In this document: positions 1 through 10,700 of the stretch, piece after piece | Layout of the letters: the number at the start of each line of letters is the position of its first letter | Numbering within the stretch: the stretch's first letter is position 1 | Source of the DNA: Ophiothrix spiculata | Lineage: Eukaryota > Echinodermata > Ophiuroidea > Amphilepidida > Ophiotrichidae | Reading direction: 5' to 3' (one strand) | Length of the DNA stretch: 48,358 nt | Assembly: GCA_000969725.1 (NCBI GenBank) | Contig: JXSR01S005703.1 | The notes under the pieces: model-generated | The model's database searches: none | Told to the model about the DNA's origin: nothing | Seen by the model: only the letters and a program-made list of their open reading frames with translations | Made by a program: the position numbers and the translations under genes

Positions 1-529
1 GCTTTTATTTAACTATTGCAGTTTTTTTGACTCACTCGGTATACAAGCACTATTATAATTGCCTTCTAGAAATTTGTTTGAAAATTCAAAATTTAACGTT
101 AACATGAAGCCTACTTGTCAGAACCATCGCTCAACTTATCAACACGGGAATATCACTATGATCACAAATTCACGATATCCAGACGTTTAATTTAGTTATG
201 CAGCAATTGCATCTACGGCCTGAGGAAAACCATGAGAAGCCTGATATAAATTGGCGAGGTTTCTATAAACAAAACGACCTACATGATTTCATTTACCCTG
301 CTTAGGTTAACTATATGATGAATAATATACAGGTAAGACTGTAGAGAAAGCCAATCAAGCCATTTTACACCAAAGCTTCAGGTCTAAACACAATAAAACA
401 ACATCCATGTCGAATTATTTCCACTCCAGATTTTTTTTTCTGGCAAGGTTTCTTAAAAACTTTTTTCTTTCTCCAAACTTATTATAGCCATAATTCCATG
501 AAACTAGGTCCCTAGGCTGTAACTTTGTT
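1..529. other. No recognised feature
   Basis: AT-rich unique-looking sequence. I see no convincing exon, RNA gene or repeat before the SINE that follows. Confidence 0.5.
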
Positions 530-731
530 TGTAGATCAATCAATCAATCAATGATACAAGTCTATTCGTACAGGGGACCCATGGCTTTACATGACTGTCC
601 AACCATGGAGCAAGTAGAGTAAAGTTTCTTGCTCAAGGAAACAAGGAGACGAAAACAGCCTGGCCGGGGCTCGAACCCACAATCTCTGTATTACGAGACC
701 CATGCTCTACCCGCTTGGCCACGCTCCCCTC
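530..731 (-). mobile_element. tRNA-derived SINE (family A), near full length
   Basis: Read on the minus strand, this begins with a tRNA-like head at 729-665. It has an A box (TGGCCAAGCGG) and a B box (GGTTCGAGCCC), the internal promoter of RNA polymerase III. A unique body follows and it ends in a (TTGA)n simple tail, seen as (CAAT)n on the plus strand at 539-552. The 8-base motif TAGATCAA occurs at both ends (532-539 and 732-739) and is a probable target-site duplication, although the left copy merges into the tail. The same family recurs 5'-truncated at 42783-42962. SINEs have no ORF and move with LINE machinery; the LINE partner is not known from this window. Confidence 0.85.
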
Positions 732-881
732 TAGATCAACAACTGTTCACTCATTCCTCCATGTAGAAGAACAAGTTCCCTTTCATTCACATCAAGTTTG
801 TTTTAGTTGCAAATCAAGTCCTGTTTCAGAGAGCGCTCATTCCTGCACAATTGTTAATGCATTGCATTTGATGGCCTACAC

Positions 882-1046
882 CAAGATTCTCAACTAGCTT
901 AAATTTGATGCTTTGACTGGTACCTTTGCCCTCTCAAAAAACAAAGATATACACACACAAAATACTGAAAATGTATGCATGTGGCACTTTAGGCTACAAT
1001 TTTCTTATTTATGTGGCACATTGTAAGAACTAGTTGAGAACCCCAG
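882..1046. mobile_element. hAT-like MITE with 8-bp target duplication
   Basis: A short non-autonomous DNA transposon. The ends are inverted repeats of the kind CAGGGGTTCTCAACTAG, typical of hAT elements. The right end reads TAGTTGAGAACCCCAG and the left CAAGATTCTCAACTAG. Flanks GCCTACAC (874-881) and GCCTAGAC (1047-1054) match at 7 of 8 bases, as expected for the 8-bp hAT target duplication. A second copy in inverse orientation is at 37803-37993. There is no transposase inside. Confidence 0.8.
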
Positions 1047-1240
1047 GCCTAGACGCAAAGTTTGCACACAGATGCTGCATAATTTGCCGTGTTGCTTGGT
1101 TCATGAAGTTTGTACTGGACTTGAACTTAAAACTGTGGTTAGTGTTAAATGGTTACATCAATGATTCATTGTCAGAGACAGACCTGATTAAGCTTAAATG
1201 TAGCCATGTTATCTGAGGAAAAGGTGTGGTGAGCGGGTTG

Positions 1241-1714
1241 GCTCATAATAGGGTGCACTGGGGTCATTTGACCCTCATGAAAGTTTAAAATATTGAGATT
1301 TCAACTAACTATGGTCAAATTAGCCCAGATCCACTCTAAGCATCAGCATCACATGTTTTCAAGATACCAGTATGGTTATAGTCTCCTCTCAATACCAAGG
1401 CTCATATTAGGGTGCACTGGGGTCATTTGACCCACATGAAAGTTACAATATTATTTTGAGATTTAAACACTCAAAGTATCCAAGATCTACCATAACCACC
1501 AGTAGCACATGTTTTCAAGACACCCATGTGCCAATATTCCCTCTCCATACCATGGCTCATAATAGGGTGCACTGGGGCCACTTGGCCCACATGGAAGTTG
1601 AAATATTAACATTCACACTAACTATATGCTCCAATGTAGCCCAGATCCACTCTCAACATCAGCATCACATGTTTTCAAGACACTCTTGTGCCAATATTCT
1701 CCTCTCAACACCAA
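1241..1714. repeat. Three-copy tandem repeat, unit about 157 bp
   Basis: Three head-to-tail copies start at 1241, 1400 and 1555. Each opens with GCTCATAATAGGGTGCACTG or a close variant, followed by a GGTCATTTGACCC-like palindrome and later CACATGTTTTCAAGA. Copies have diverged by substitutions and small indels, so the array is not fresh. The open frame across copies 2 and 3 (1456-1794) is a by-product of the repeat. Confidence 0.85.
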
Positions 1715-2556
1715 CTCAACTTGACAGAAAGCTATGCAAAAAGAATGCACTTTGGCACGAGCCCTGGATATATATAGATCGGAACATCACATGAATATCG
1801 TAAACATAGACGGCAAGTGTCCTACTTTCCGAATCTACTCAATGAGACACACAGACCCACCAATCATGTATAATAAGACATGGATCTCGCTAATATTTGT
1901 TTTAAATCCTATTAATTTTCATCGGCATTTTGATCCCAACATCTAAAGCAAGTTAAAAGTGTTGATTACAAAGAGGATAACACATTTTATGTAGAAGGGC
2001 ACAAGCTGCATGTCAAAAGATAAATGCGGCTCAAGTCGGAGCTCGAGCGAAAATATATTTAAAGTAATATCATAAGATTTGGACCAAAAATAGATTTCGA
2101 GTTAAACAATCAAACATGAAGAATTATGACAAGAGCATTCATAATATCAGGGGTGTGAGAGGCCAGTTGACAAAAACGAGGAAAAGCGTGTAAAGTTTGG
2201 GTAAAAGGTCAAAAATGGGCTGAAAATGATTGAAAAAGCTAAAAAAAATTAGCACATGAACATTTTTTCAAAAAACGTGGAAATCAGCTGAAAAGAGGAA
2301 CACTCACATCCCTGTAATATACAGCTATTTCTTTCAACTTTTCTCATGAAGTATAAATGCATCAATTACACACATGTACAAGTTTCAAATCAAATTTGGG
2401 ATCCCGAATTTAATTCAACAAAATTGCCATAACTGAATAAGTTTGGGTCAAATCATGTGGAAGGTATCAATATCTACCAACAACAAACCCACTCAGTCAA
2501 AAAAAAAAGTAATGTGTGATGGGGACACCCTGTTTGTAGTATCTAATGATATTGTT
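1715..2556. other. No recognised feature
   Basis: AT-rich sequence with short purine tracts. No exon with splice signals and no repeat with recognisable ends was found. Confidence 0.45.
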
Positions 2557-2560
2557 TTAA

Positions 2561-3265
2561 CCCGGGGTGGGAGGGGTACTCACATATATTAGGTATATGG
2601 GGATGTGCCGCTAGTATGGGTTAGTTTTTCACAAAAAATCCCATTTTTAGCACCAAAATTCCTAAACATGGGTCCCATTTTTATAACCAAAATCCCTAAA
2701 CATGGGTCACATTTTCAAGAAAAAACGCTAAAATGGTCCCAAAAATCAGCCTATGTTTGGAGCAAAATCCCTGAACATGGGTTCACTTTTCCTCAATAAG
2801 GCCAAAAAAAAAATATTGTTTGTTTGCCCTCCAGTGGAAAAATTAAAATTTTGGGTCGGTCGGTCGGTTAATCTTTTTTTTTTTATTTTTTTTTTTTTAC
2901 TCTACACATATGATGTCATTCCATGGATTTTATCATGAAAACCAAGCAATGCAGGGCTTAATCAAAAATTGTGGGTCATTATTTAGAGGAAATATGCATT
3001 TTATACTACTGAATGTGACTTCACACTGCTAAATATTACGTTTTACATCAAAAATATTGAGTTTTCATATTTTACATGTTTAAAGAAAAAAAAAATAAAC
3101 TAAAATCGCGACCCTAATTTTTGGCATTTTTAGGGTCGGTCGCGGAGGGCAAACAAACATTTTTTTTTTTTGGCCTAATTACCCTTAAAGATGGGTTAGG
3201 GTTTCACGGTCCGAGCGGCACACCCCCGTTCAGACCAAAGTGGAGTACCCCCCTCCCCCGGGGTT
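2561..3265. mobile_element. CCCGGG-ended inverted-repeat element, split by a nested insertion
   Basis: The left end CCCGGGGTGGGAGGGGTACTC and the right end GAGTACCCCCCTCCCCCGGGG are inverted copies of each other. TTAA lies just outside the left end (2557-2560) and near the right end (3266-3269), so a TTAA-type duplication is possible but the boundary is ambiguous. The left half carries repeated 'AAACATGGGTC'-like motifs and GGGGATGTGCCGC. The right half resumes at 3176 with GCGGCACACCCCC. Between them sits a complete GGCC-ended MITE (2800-3175). A relative with the same ends is at 28885-29279. Confidence 0.65.
2800..3175. mobile_element. Harbinger/Tourist-like MITE, nested
   Basis: Both ends read inward as GGCC, then a run of about ten A, then TTGTTTGTTTGCCCTCC and a GACCGACCC-type block. 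The element is flanked by TAA on both sides (2797-2799 and 3176-3178). GG-initial termini with a TAA/TTA duplication are the signature of PIF/Harbinger MITEs; the superfamily call is inferred because no transposase is present. It interrupts the CCCGGG-ended element. A copy in the opposite orientation is at 20241-20606, with the same interior (for example TCCATGGATTTTATC). Confidence 0.75.
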
Positions 3266-4757
3266 TTAACATCTTCAGGATAAAATTGGGCAATGTATGC
3301 ATGATCTTAGCATCATTTGACATACTGAAGGATATGCTTCATTACTAAAGGAGATGAGACATGACAGAACACACATGGAGAACGTGTGGCATGTTTGCAA
3401 ATCCTAGGCCTACATCTGATTCTAATTTGAACACCCAAATTATATTTAGGTACTTGGTGCTATTTTAAGAAGAACCACACAGTCTAAGAGTTAGTACAGA
3501 ATGTGTTTTATGCCACCCCTTTCCAATTTCAAAAATATGAAGCGTGATGGTTTCAAATCTTGATGAATCAGCTCAGTCCTGAATCAGCTAGTCCAAGACT
3601 TAAAGTAATACTATAAAGTGTTAAAAATGAAGCGCCTCCTGCCACCCATGACTTTTGTTTTTTTTAACTTACTGGGTTTGTTTTGGGTCGATAGTAATAC
3701 CCTCCAAATTATTTTGCTTAAATATGATTACTTTTCCTTTTATGGCCATTTGTTGAATTAAATTCGGGATTTTAATTCCACATGTATTAGAATAGGAAAG
3801 CATGCATGAGCTTTTTTAATGGCAAAACATTTTTTTGACAAAATACTCTTGAAAACTCTTTCAGATAGGCATATTCCTTCGTTTTATGCTGTTTTTAGTA
3901 CAAACCATTTATGATTAAAATCTTAAAGTATTGCTTAAAGTATGAAATTGACTTAGTAAAGTTTCACCTTCCTACTTCAACTTCAAAGAGTATGAAATGT
4001 GATTGCTGTGAAAATTTTGACAAATTACCTTGTCTTGTTTGTTTGTTTATGCTAATTTTAATGTATTCTATATTTGTGATATTTTTGATATTGTAAATAA
4101 ATTTGAAGTTGACGTTAAGACTTGTATGAATGTGTTATCTTGTCACCACAAACAGCAACTTTAAAAGCAAAAAATTTGATGACTTCTCAAATATTGATGC
4201 AAAATATTGCGATATCATTGGTTCAAAAAAGTTACTTAATCTTGCCCATTCAACTCAATCCAACGCGTTAACATCCTAGAAACAACCCGTGGCATTAATG
4301 CTCGACTTACCCATCACAGGCAAAGCCAATCACGGCTGACCAGAATCGAAAACAAGACGATTTATATTTCCCCTAGCGTAAACACAACCTACAAGATGGG
4401 TTCTAAATGAAAACCCCATGGCAATTTTCATGAAAAGAAATAACAGTTCATTTTAACTTATTGGCGATACCTAACTGCAATGATAACAGTTCCATCTCCG
4501 CAAGGAATGAAAAACGGAGGTACCAAATGGCATTTTCGTAGAAATTAAATCCGGTTTTACGACCAATATTTGGTATTGGATTTACCTTAAACTTAATGTC
4601 AGTAATACCCTGTGGGAAATGTAAGTGATGGTTGTATCAAGTGACAAACAAAATAAAGCAAAATTTGTTTTTGAAAATCAGATGAAATTTTATCTATGCT
4701 AAAGACATTGAAAGAATGATTGATCAGTTGATGGAGGCCTTGGCATTTCAGAGTGAA
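3266..4757. other. No recognised feature
   Basis: AT-rich spacer with poly-T runs. A weak minus-strand donor-like GTAAGT (rc at 4304-4309) follows a short open stretch, but the frame does not fit the exon upstream at 13867, so no exon is called. Confidence 0.4.
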
Positions 4758-4845
4758 GCCCATGATATAAAAGCAAGATGCAGCCAGTTTGATTTTAGAC
4801 ACTTTGAAGATACTAACTAAACGCTAGCAAGTTAAAATAATTCAG
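4758..4845. mobile_element. Relic of the GCCCATGATATAC hairpin MITE
   Basis: GCCCATGATATA at 4758 is followed by GTTTGATTTTAGACACTTTG and ACGCTAGCAAGTTA. This order and sequence match the left half of the intact element at 31525-31667. The right terminal repeat is missing. Confidence 0.6.
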
Positions 4846-5399
4846 TTCCTGTTCAGTTTCATTTATTTCATCATATAAAATCAGATACAAAGTATGTGAG
4901 TATGCTGCAATGATGGGCTGACCCTAAAGAGAGTAGGGCTCGCAAAGAGGTACAATTCAATATTTTTTTTTATTTTGCACTTCAATGCATAGTTAAGTAT
5001 GAAACACACACCCAGAGCTCATCCAACTTATTTCGGAGTGTGATTTGCAGCTCACCTTAAAAAAGAAAAAAAAAAAGAAAACTGAATCAAAATGATAATG
5101 AAATATAACAATTGTATGCAGGGACTGCCATTTAAAATTTCCAGGGGAGTATTTAACTAATAGATCTATTGAACTTTTTAGGTGAGCATAAGGAAAGCAA
5201 AACAAAGACTCCAAGCAAAAAAGATAGAAACCTCACATTCTAAGAGGAGCTTCATAAGACAAGTCTTTGGTACAGTATCTTTTCTAGGGTGTCAAAGCGC
5301 TGCTACCTAGTATTACGCTGCTGTCAGGAAACCCATCAATATCACGCCACTTTTAACTAGATCTTTTAAGATCATTTAAAATCATTTGATTGAGCAAAG

Positions 5400-5580
5400 A
5401 AAGGTTTCTATCATTTTTGCATAATAAATCACAGTTTGCATAATAAATCATAGTTGAGAAGTTATTTAAATATTTGTGATTAGACTAATTACACTAATTA
5501 GTCATTTCTTTTAAAAATATTTGAAATTAGACTAATTAGTAATTTTCTTCAAATATTTGAAAGACTAATAATTTGATTTT
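5400..5580. repeat. AT-rich direct repeats with clustered TAATTA palindromes
   Basis: Two adjacent copies of a 19-20 bp unit (TTTGCATAATAAATCACAG) lie at about 5416-5454. A second short tandem region follows (about 5466-5565) in which AAATATTTG-ATTAGACTAATTA is repeated. ACTAATTAGT, a 10-bp palindrome, occurs twice and TAATTA three times. The interval is non-coding. Confidence 0.6.
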
Positions 5581-5682
5581 CCTTATATTCTTCAACGATA
5601 ATAAATGACACGAAGGAAAACTTCAAAATGTGGAATAAAAGTATCTAAAGTGATTGATCACCTATGTTACATACAGGCATAA

Positions 5683-6050
5683 GACCAAAAAATTAAATTG
5701 TTTGGTTGTCCACCACAACTTTTTTTGAGCAAGTGCGGGCAGGCGGATTTTTTTTTTTTAAGAATTTTTTTTAATGTAAGTCAAAGCTATTATAAGTCTA
5801 CTGTACCGAAAAATCTCTTTATACAAGTTTGAAAACAGTATTAAAATGTAAACAAATTGAAAACGACAACTAAAAAAATATTTTCAAAAGATCAAAATTC
5901 TCAAAGGAAAAAAACAAACTTTTTTTGGAAATCTGAAAATTAGGTGCGGTACACTTTTGTACAGTAAAAACTTTTTTCCAGTTTCCAAAAAATAGGGATG
6001 GGCGGTGGAGGACAACCAAACAACTTTTTTTTTTGAGGGGGCGGGGGGGC
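5683..6050. mobile_element. Harbinger/Tourist-like MITE, degenerate
   Basis: The left end is GACCAAAAAATTAAATTG then TTTGGTTGTCCACC. The right part carries the complement (GGTGGAGGACAACCAAACAA, then poly-T). The left flank is TAA (5680-5682). The right edge has been changed to a G-rich stretch followed by TTA, so the boundary and duplication are uncertain. The subterminal block TTGTTTGGTTGYCC differs slightly from that of the copy at 2800. Confidence 0.6.
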
Positions 6051-6136
6051 TTAATGTTAAAATAGATGATAACCGAGGAAAAAGCAATAAAAAACCCATG
6101 CATTTTACATTCAGAGACTGTTTTCTAATGTGTTTC

Positions 6137-6318
6137 CCGGATTTAATGAATAATTGATCTGTAAACAAAAGTGCAATCTCTTCCGGCATGAGGATGCGAG
6201 GGGCTATTAGATATTTAATTGCGCATGTCTTCGTCAGTAAATGAGAAAAAGTGCACTAAATATTAACCAGGTTGTAATTTAATATTTTGATTCTCAAAGC
6301 TTTTAGTGCTAATGATAA
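6137..6318 (+). repeat. 182-bp exact direct repeat, copy 1
   Basis: Starts CCGGATTTAATGAATAATTG and ends GTGCTAATGATAA. By eye it is identical to 6682-6863, 545 bp downstream in the same orientation, with 363 bp between. The repeat does not start TG or end CA, so it is not an obvious LTR. No coding frame runs through it. Confidence 0.9.
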
Positions 6319-6681
6319 TAATCTTGTAAAGTATAATTTTGAAATTCTATATTTAGAATGTCTGACAAACATAATAGAGAAATATACTCCATTAGACAGA
6401 AAAAATATTGTATTTTGATCATGTAATTCGATATGCTTTTAGTTATTTGAAAAACATCAATTTTAATAAGATAGCTCATGTTTCTCAGAAGATTGGAACA
6501 TACGTCAAATGAAATACAAGCTAGCCACAATCTATTTTTTTTTAAACGATTAGTTGGTAGCCTCACGATTTCATAAATTATCAATTTATTTATACGAGCC
6601 TTGTATTTCCTCGCGTGACTTAAATATATGCCTCATTAATATGCACAAGCATAACTTTCATTAGAAATACATTAAGTCATA

Positions 6682-6863
6682 CCGGATTTAATGAATAATT
6701 GATCTGTAAACAAAAGTGCAATCTCTTCCGGCATGAGGATGCGAGGGGCTATTAGATATTTAATTGCGCATGTCTTCGTCAGTAAATGAGAAAAAGTGCA
6801 CTAAATATTAACCAGGTTGTAATTTAATATTTTGATTCTCAAAGCTTTTAGTGCTAATGATAA
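6682..6863 (+). repeat. 182-bp exact direct repeat, copy 2
   Basis: Second copy of the unit at 6137-6318. The flanks on both sides differ from those of copy 1, so the duplicated unit is sharply bounded. This suggests a recent local duplication, two hits of a mobile unit, or an assembly join of two haplotypes. Confidence 0.9.
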
Positions 6864-7950
6864 AAATATATTTTTTTTAAAGGTTACAAACTTTGTTTAC
6901 TTTTGCTGTAATATTTTACCACCAAAAATTCAAAAAATGCTGTATAATTAGCGTGTATACTGGCCCTACGCATCCTAAAGATCTGAAACTTTGACCTCAC
7001 TAATCCTTATTGGTTTAAAAACTATCAGCTTGGAAATTTCCATATGATAAATGCCTTTTCTCCCTTACTAACTGTTGATTTCTAATCAGGGCTCTCTTGC
7101 ATCCTGATCCAGTGTTGAGCCATTTCAGCTAATAACGGAATGTGCTACTGGCCTAGCCAGGGCTATGTTTTAAATGTAATTTTTTGCTTTAAATCAACTC
7201 ATATTAGCCTAAAAAGTACCTTTGCTAAGCTTCCCATATGCCAGTGTCATCCTGAGAATTTTGAAGATATGTAGGCCCCTGAACTCACTCCAAATGAGCA
7301 TCCCATACTCAGTCCTTCCCATTATAGGTACCCCTATCACAAAAAATATGTTTCGCATGTACGATCAGTTTCTAGTCTATATGCCCCTGCCCCGTTTCAT
7401 TAATTGATCCATGATACCATCCATTACTTGACACTACAGCTCAGAAGGTAGTTCATCAATTATTTCGTAAGCTTTTACGGATTATGTCAAACACACCTCC
7501 ACTTTAAACAAACCAAATTTTACATTTGTCAAGATTCAAGATGGTCAGGAAGTTCATCGATTATTTATTGAGGATGTCAGTGCATTTATGCTAACTACAA
7601 TCTTTGAAAAAAAAACTATGGGACACTTAAACAGTAATAAAACAAGCTTCTCTTCCCAACCTTATTTTTGAAAGGCACTGTGTTAGCAGACTTCTTGTAG
7701 CACCTCTCAACATTGTTGTTTGGTGGGGACGAGGGGACATTCTAAACATTGATCAAAAATTGCAGAGCAAAAAATGTATTAGCTATACAGATTAAAATAT
7801 ACACAAGTGTCCCAACATATTTTTTCAAAGACTGTAGATTGATATCCATTTTCTACAAGAGTGACCATTAGTGTACTCAGCAGTTGGGCTACTTTTTTGG
7901 ATTCGTAGCTGTTGGTGGTGCTGATGGTGAGAATACGCAGCTTAACCCTA
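6864..7950. other. No recognised feature
   Basis: AT-rich spacer. One acceptor-like site (CTAATCAG at about 7088) is followed by only a short open frame with no donor; it is not called. Confidence 0.4.
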
Positions 7951-7954
7951 ACTC

Positions 7955-8060
7955 TCGCACGGCCGAATACAGCATACCAAAATTTGAACCCCTGACATCC
8001 CGATTCAATGTCCAGCTATGCCAAGCCATTGAGCGTGACCTGCCACTGTACCATGCCCAT
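7955..8060 (-). mobile_element. Degenerate tRNA-derived SINE fragment
   Basis: On the minus strand, TGGCATAGCTGG resembles a tRNA A box and GGTTCAAAT a B box, at roughly tRNA spacing, with a possible 5-bp anticodon stem between. The acceptor stem is not convincing, so a working tRNA is unlikely. The overlapping plus-strand ORF (7884-8096) is probably accidental. Confidence 0.4.
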
Positions 8061-8098
8061 TTATATCCGCCTATTCGGATTAAGGCTAATTCTTGATT

Positions 8099-8142
8099 TC
8101 TGCCTGTAGTATTTTGTGGTACATAGGAGGGTAAAGGTTAAT
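8099..8142 (+). repeat. Short dispersed repeat, copy 1
   Basis: The segment with TAGTATTTTGTGGTACATAG and GAGGGTAAAGGTTAAT recurs with few changes at about 9697-9742 (GAAGTACTTTGTAGTACGTT, GAGGGTAAGGGTTAAT). Its origin is unknown. Confidence 0.6.
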
Positions 8143-8774
8143 CAGTTCCTCTACTTTATCGTGACCTATATATTTTTTTACTTGCAAAAATCTTTTCCCC
8201 TTTGATTTGGTTCTTGGTAAAACCATACTTCAAAAAGTTACGCCTGATCCATGGATTCGACTTTATTGTATTCTTGCTTTCAATAACAATATGCCATGAC
8301 CATGTCAAGGGAGCAGTAATATCATCCAGATAAATAAAATGATTACCGTTTGATCCCGAGAGATTTAATCCTCAGAAAATAATTTACTTGAAAGCTTCAA
8401 CGATATGGACATGAGAAAGGTGTCGAAGTGAAACTGACGTCATTAGCCGGTACGTTGAGTATGCCAATAAAGTTAATGATAGACAAGAATCTCAAAGGAT
8501 TAGCGAGCAACGAATGATCATGCGATAACAGAAACAAATTGACGTTTGCGATATGCTTTTTAAACGAAGGATGTTCTGCCATCAGTTTTTCTTATCATAC
8601 AATAATCTACCTGATTTATTAACAAGGCCCTGAGGTACTGACATCTGTTGTATTGAAAATTTGCTACAGGTTCAACATGGGTTTAAATTTAAAGGGGGTG
8701 GTAGATTTTTTCATCAGGGAAAAGTTAGCATTCACTTTTATTTATGAAAGAGTTTTAACAAAAATTTACTTCTT

Positions 8775-8937
8775 CTTGTCCTCACCGGCCTATTCTGTTT
8801 CAAAACCACTAAGAAGTGTGTTATCTGTTATCTCATCCATATACCTAGGCTTTGGTGCTGGTATAAAGTGTGAAGAATTGGTCAGGTTAAAAGAAGAAAA
8901 TATTCTCACAGAAGTTGCAGAAGAGCAGAAAAAATAA
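8775..8937 (+). CDS. Possible coding segment, unrecognised
   Basis: An open frame ends at a TAA at 8935-8937. It holds a hydrophobic stretch (SVISSIYLGFGAGIKCEELV) followed by a charged tail (RLKEENILTEVAEEQKK), a mix that looks more protein-like than the surrounding frames. It could be the last exon of a small membrane protein. The acceptor is not clear, there is no start I would trust, and no AATAAA was seen close downstream. A chance frame is quite possible. Confidence 0.2.
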
Positions 8938-9078
8938 ACAGATGGACTCTGCCACCACTGAGACGCCACATGGGCAGCGATTTCGTCCCTGCATATAAAC
9001 CCCGTCTGTGACGTATCTGGACTTAGCGCATTTTCGTAATTTTCTAAAGTGAGATTTAGTGAGATCTGGTTCTGTTAG

Positions 9079-9141
9079 GGTTAAGGAGCTTTTGCCAACT
9101 GGAGCTAGCAGTATGACAAGATTGGGCCTGAAGACAGTCAA
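9079..9141 (+). CDS. Candidate internal exon, unrecognised
   Basis: An acceptor-like GGTTCTGTTAG is followed by an open 63-base block and a good donor, CAA|GTGAGT at 9142. The block reads KELLPTGASSMTRLGLKTV in the open frame. Coding-like composition and the donor support it; the acceptor is mediocre. It lies downstream of a stop-terminated frame at 8937, so the two cannot be one simple transcript. Confidence 0.25.
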
Positions 9142-9597
9142 GTGAGTTGTTGACAGAAAGATTCCCAGAGGTGCAAGCTTAAAAAGCTGTTTTGAGAACT
9201 ATGAAGTTGCAGCATTTCATGAATACGGACCATGGCCAACCAAAACTTGACCATTTGACAAAATCAAAACTTCTGATTGGTCAACTTTCATCTGCCTCCT
9301 ACAGCTAACTATAGATTGCAAAAAATAGTTATCAAATCACAAGATGTCACAAATTATACCTAAACAACCAACCCCTATATGCACACCCCCTCCCCTATCG
9401 ATCTTGTGACTGTTCGTACCATGTACGTTTTATAATCAAACTGAGGAATTTCATCATGCCAAAGGTGATATTTTCCAATTAATTTTCTCCATTCTCCACT
9501 TTGAGCTTCAGGATAAAAAGGTAGAATATATAGACGTCATTCATGGTATGTTTGAAACTGTTACTTCTGACTTGATAATTAAATAACACAGGGCCCA

Positions 9598-9695
9598 TAT
9601 TCATGAAACACCGCTAACTCTAGTTGGCTGCTAACCTATTGTATACATGTCAAAATTTGACAGGTAGACAAAGAGTTAGCAGCAGAATTCTTGTT
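9598..9695. mobile_element. Short hairpin repeat, copy 1
   Basis: Contains CATATTCATGAAACACCGCTA and, further on, GAGTTAGCAGC, with an inner palindrome TACATGTCAAAATTTGACAG. The same arrangement is at 12888-13003, where the right arm GTTTCATGAGTATAGG is preserved. This looks like a foldback MITE of unknown class. Confidence 0.55.
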
Positions 9696-9759
9696 TTCTT
9701 ACTGAAGTACTTTGTAGTACGTTGGAGGGTAAGGGTTAATAAGGGGGATTTGTTGGCTT

Positions 9760-9893
9760 GTTTACTTATTTATTATATATTTATTTATTTACTAATTTAT
9801 AAATAAATTCATTTGTTATTTATTCATTCATTTATTTATTTATTTATTTATAATCTATTTATAAATTAATTCATTTGTTATTAACTTATTCAT

Positions 9894-9932
<39 letters not shown>

Positions 9933-9950
9933 TTATTTATTTAGTAATAT
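9760..9950. repeat. ATTT-type tetranucleotide microsatellite
   Basis: Long runs of TTTA/TTAT units with interruptions; the purest part is about 9890-9940. A shorter tract of the same kind is at 10115-10137, beyond the hairpin that follows. Confidence 0.9.
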
Positions 9951-10076
9951 CTTGTGGAACAAAAATGTAACTTCTGAGTTTCACGCTGGGACAATCTTCA
10001 GAAAATCTATCAGTTGTCTGAAGATTGCCCAAGCATGAAACTTAGAGTTACAACTTTGTTCCACAAGATATTACTA
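9942..10076. repeat. Long hairpin, two arms of about 60 bp
   Basis: The left arm 9942-10002 starts TAGTAATATCTTGTGGAACA. The right arm 10017-10076 ends with its complement, TGTTCCACAAGATATTACTA. The loop is 14 bases. The arms differ at a handful of positions, giving a stem with small bulges. It sits inside an ATTT microsatellite. It may be a foldback MITE inserted in the microsatellite or a hairpin transcript gene; the sequence alone cannot tell. Confidence 0.85.
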
Positions 10077-10365
10077 TGTTATTAGCTCTGCATCAGATAG
10101 TCTCACCTTCAGGAATATTTATTTATTTATTTTTTTATTTAGTTTTTGAGGGGGTGGGAGCAAAAAGGAATCATCTTGCATAATGAATATTAAATCGCTG
10201 AGGATCTACCCCAGCTTACCCTTTTTCAGAGAAAAACACCTGCATTTCTCATTTAACTGTTTACAGAGTGCAACATCTTTCTGCTAAACCTAATATCCAC
10301 CTCACTCTAAAAAAAAACATTAAAAAGTGCTACAGGAAACATATTGTTGTAAAGGAAGCAACTAA

Positions 10366-10636
10366 GGCCAAAAAAAATAAATTGTTATGTTGCCCTCAAC
10401 GTCTGACCCTATTCAAAAATAAAAAAATAAAAAAAAAGGTCGGGAAAGCACCCAATTTTGCTCAGATTGGGTGTTTTTTGAGAAAATATTTTGAAAATAG
10501 TGGAAAATGCACCCAAATTTGGTACTTTAGGTGCTTTTAAAAAAAATAATTAAAAAAAAAAATTATTTTCCGACCGACTGACTCAATTTTTCAGAAATCC
10601 CACTTGAGGGCAACACAACAATTAATTTTTTGGGCC
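10366..10636. mobile_element. Harbinger/Tourist-like MITE
   Basis: GGCC plus an A run and TTGTTATGTTGCCCTCA at the left; the complement TGAGGGCAACACAACAATT followed by GGGCC at the right. Flanks are TAA (10363-10365) and TAC (10637-10639), an imperfect duplication. The interior has two inverted segments around GCACCCAATTTTGCTCAG and TGCACCCAAATTTGG. A right-truncated or left-truncated cousin in the opposite orientation is at 14875-15059, and interior-like sequence recurs at 10910-10980. Confidence 0.7.
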
Positions 10637-10639
10637 TAC

Positions 10640-10700
10640 TGGTGGTTTGCTATGGGTGTGGGGAGTGGGAGACAGGTCATCTCTGGTTCGAATCCTGATG
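10640..10700 (+). mobile_element. Possible tRNA-SINE relic (B box only)
   Basis: A clean B box, GGTTCGAATCC, lies at 10685-10695. The upstream region has only a weak A-box match, so this is at most a decayed SINE head. Confidence 0.3.

Noticed and set aside
1456-1794. 112-codon ORF
   Set aside because: It is produced by the three-copy tandem repeat at 1241-1714.
5870-6189. Two overlapping minus ORFs of 77 and 101 codons
   Set aside because: They translate poly-A/T parts of a MITE and the start of the 182-bp repeat.
6137-6863. The 182-bp pair as LTRs of a miniature retrotransposon
   Set aside because: Ends are not TG…CA, and no primer-binding site, polypurine tract or flanking duplication was seen.
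10268-10540. 90-codon ORF after a fair acceptor
   Set aside because: More than half is MITE sequence; no donor or conserved peptide before it.
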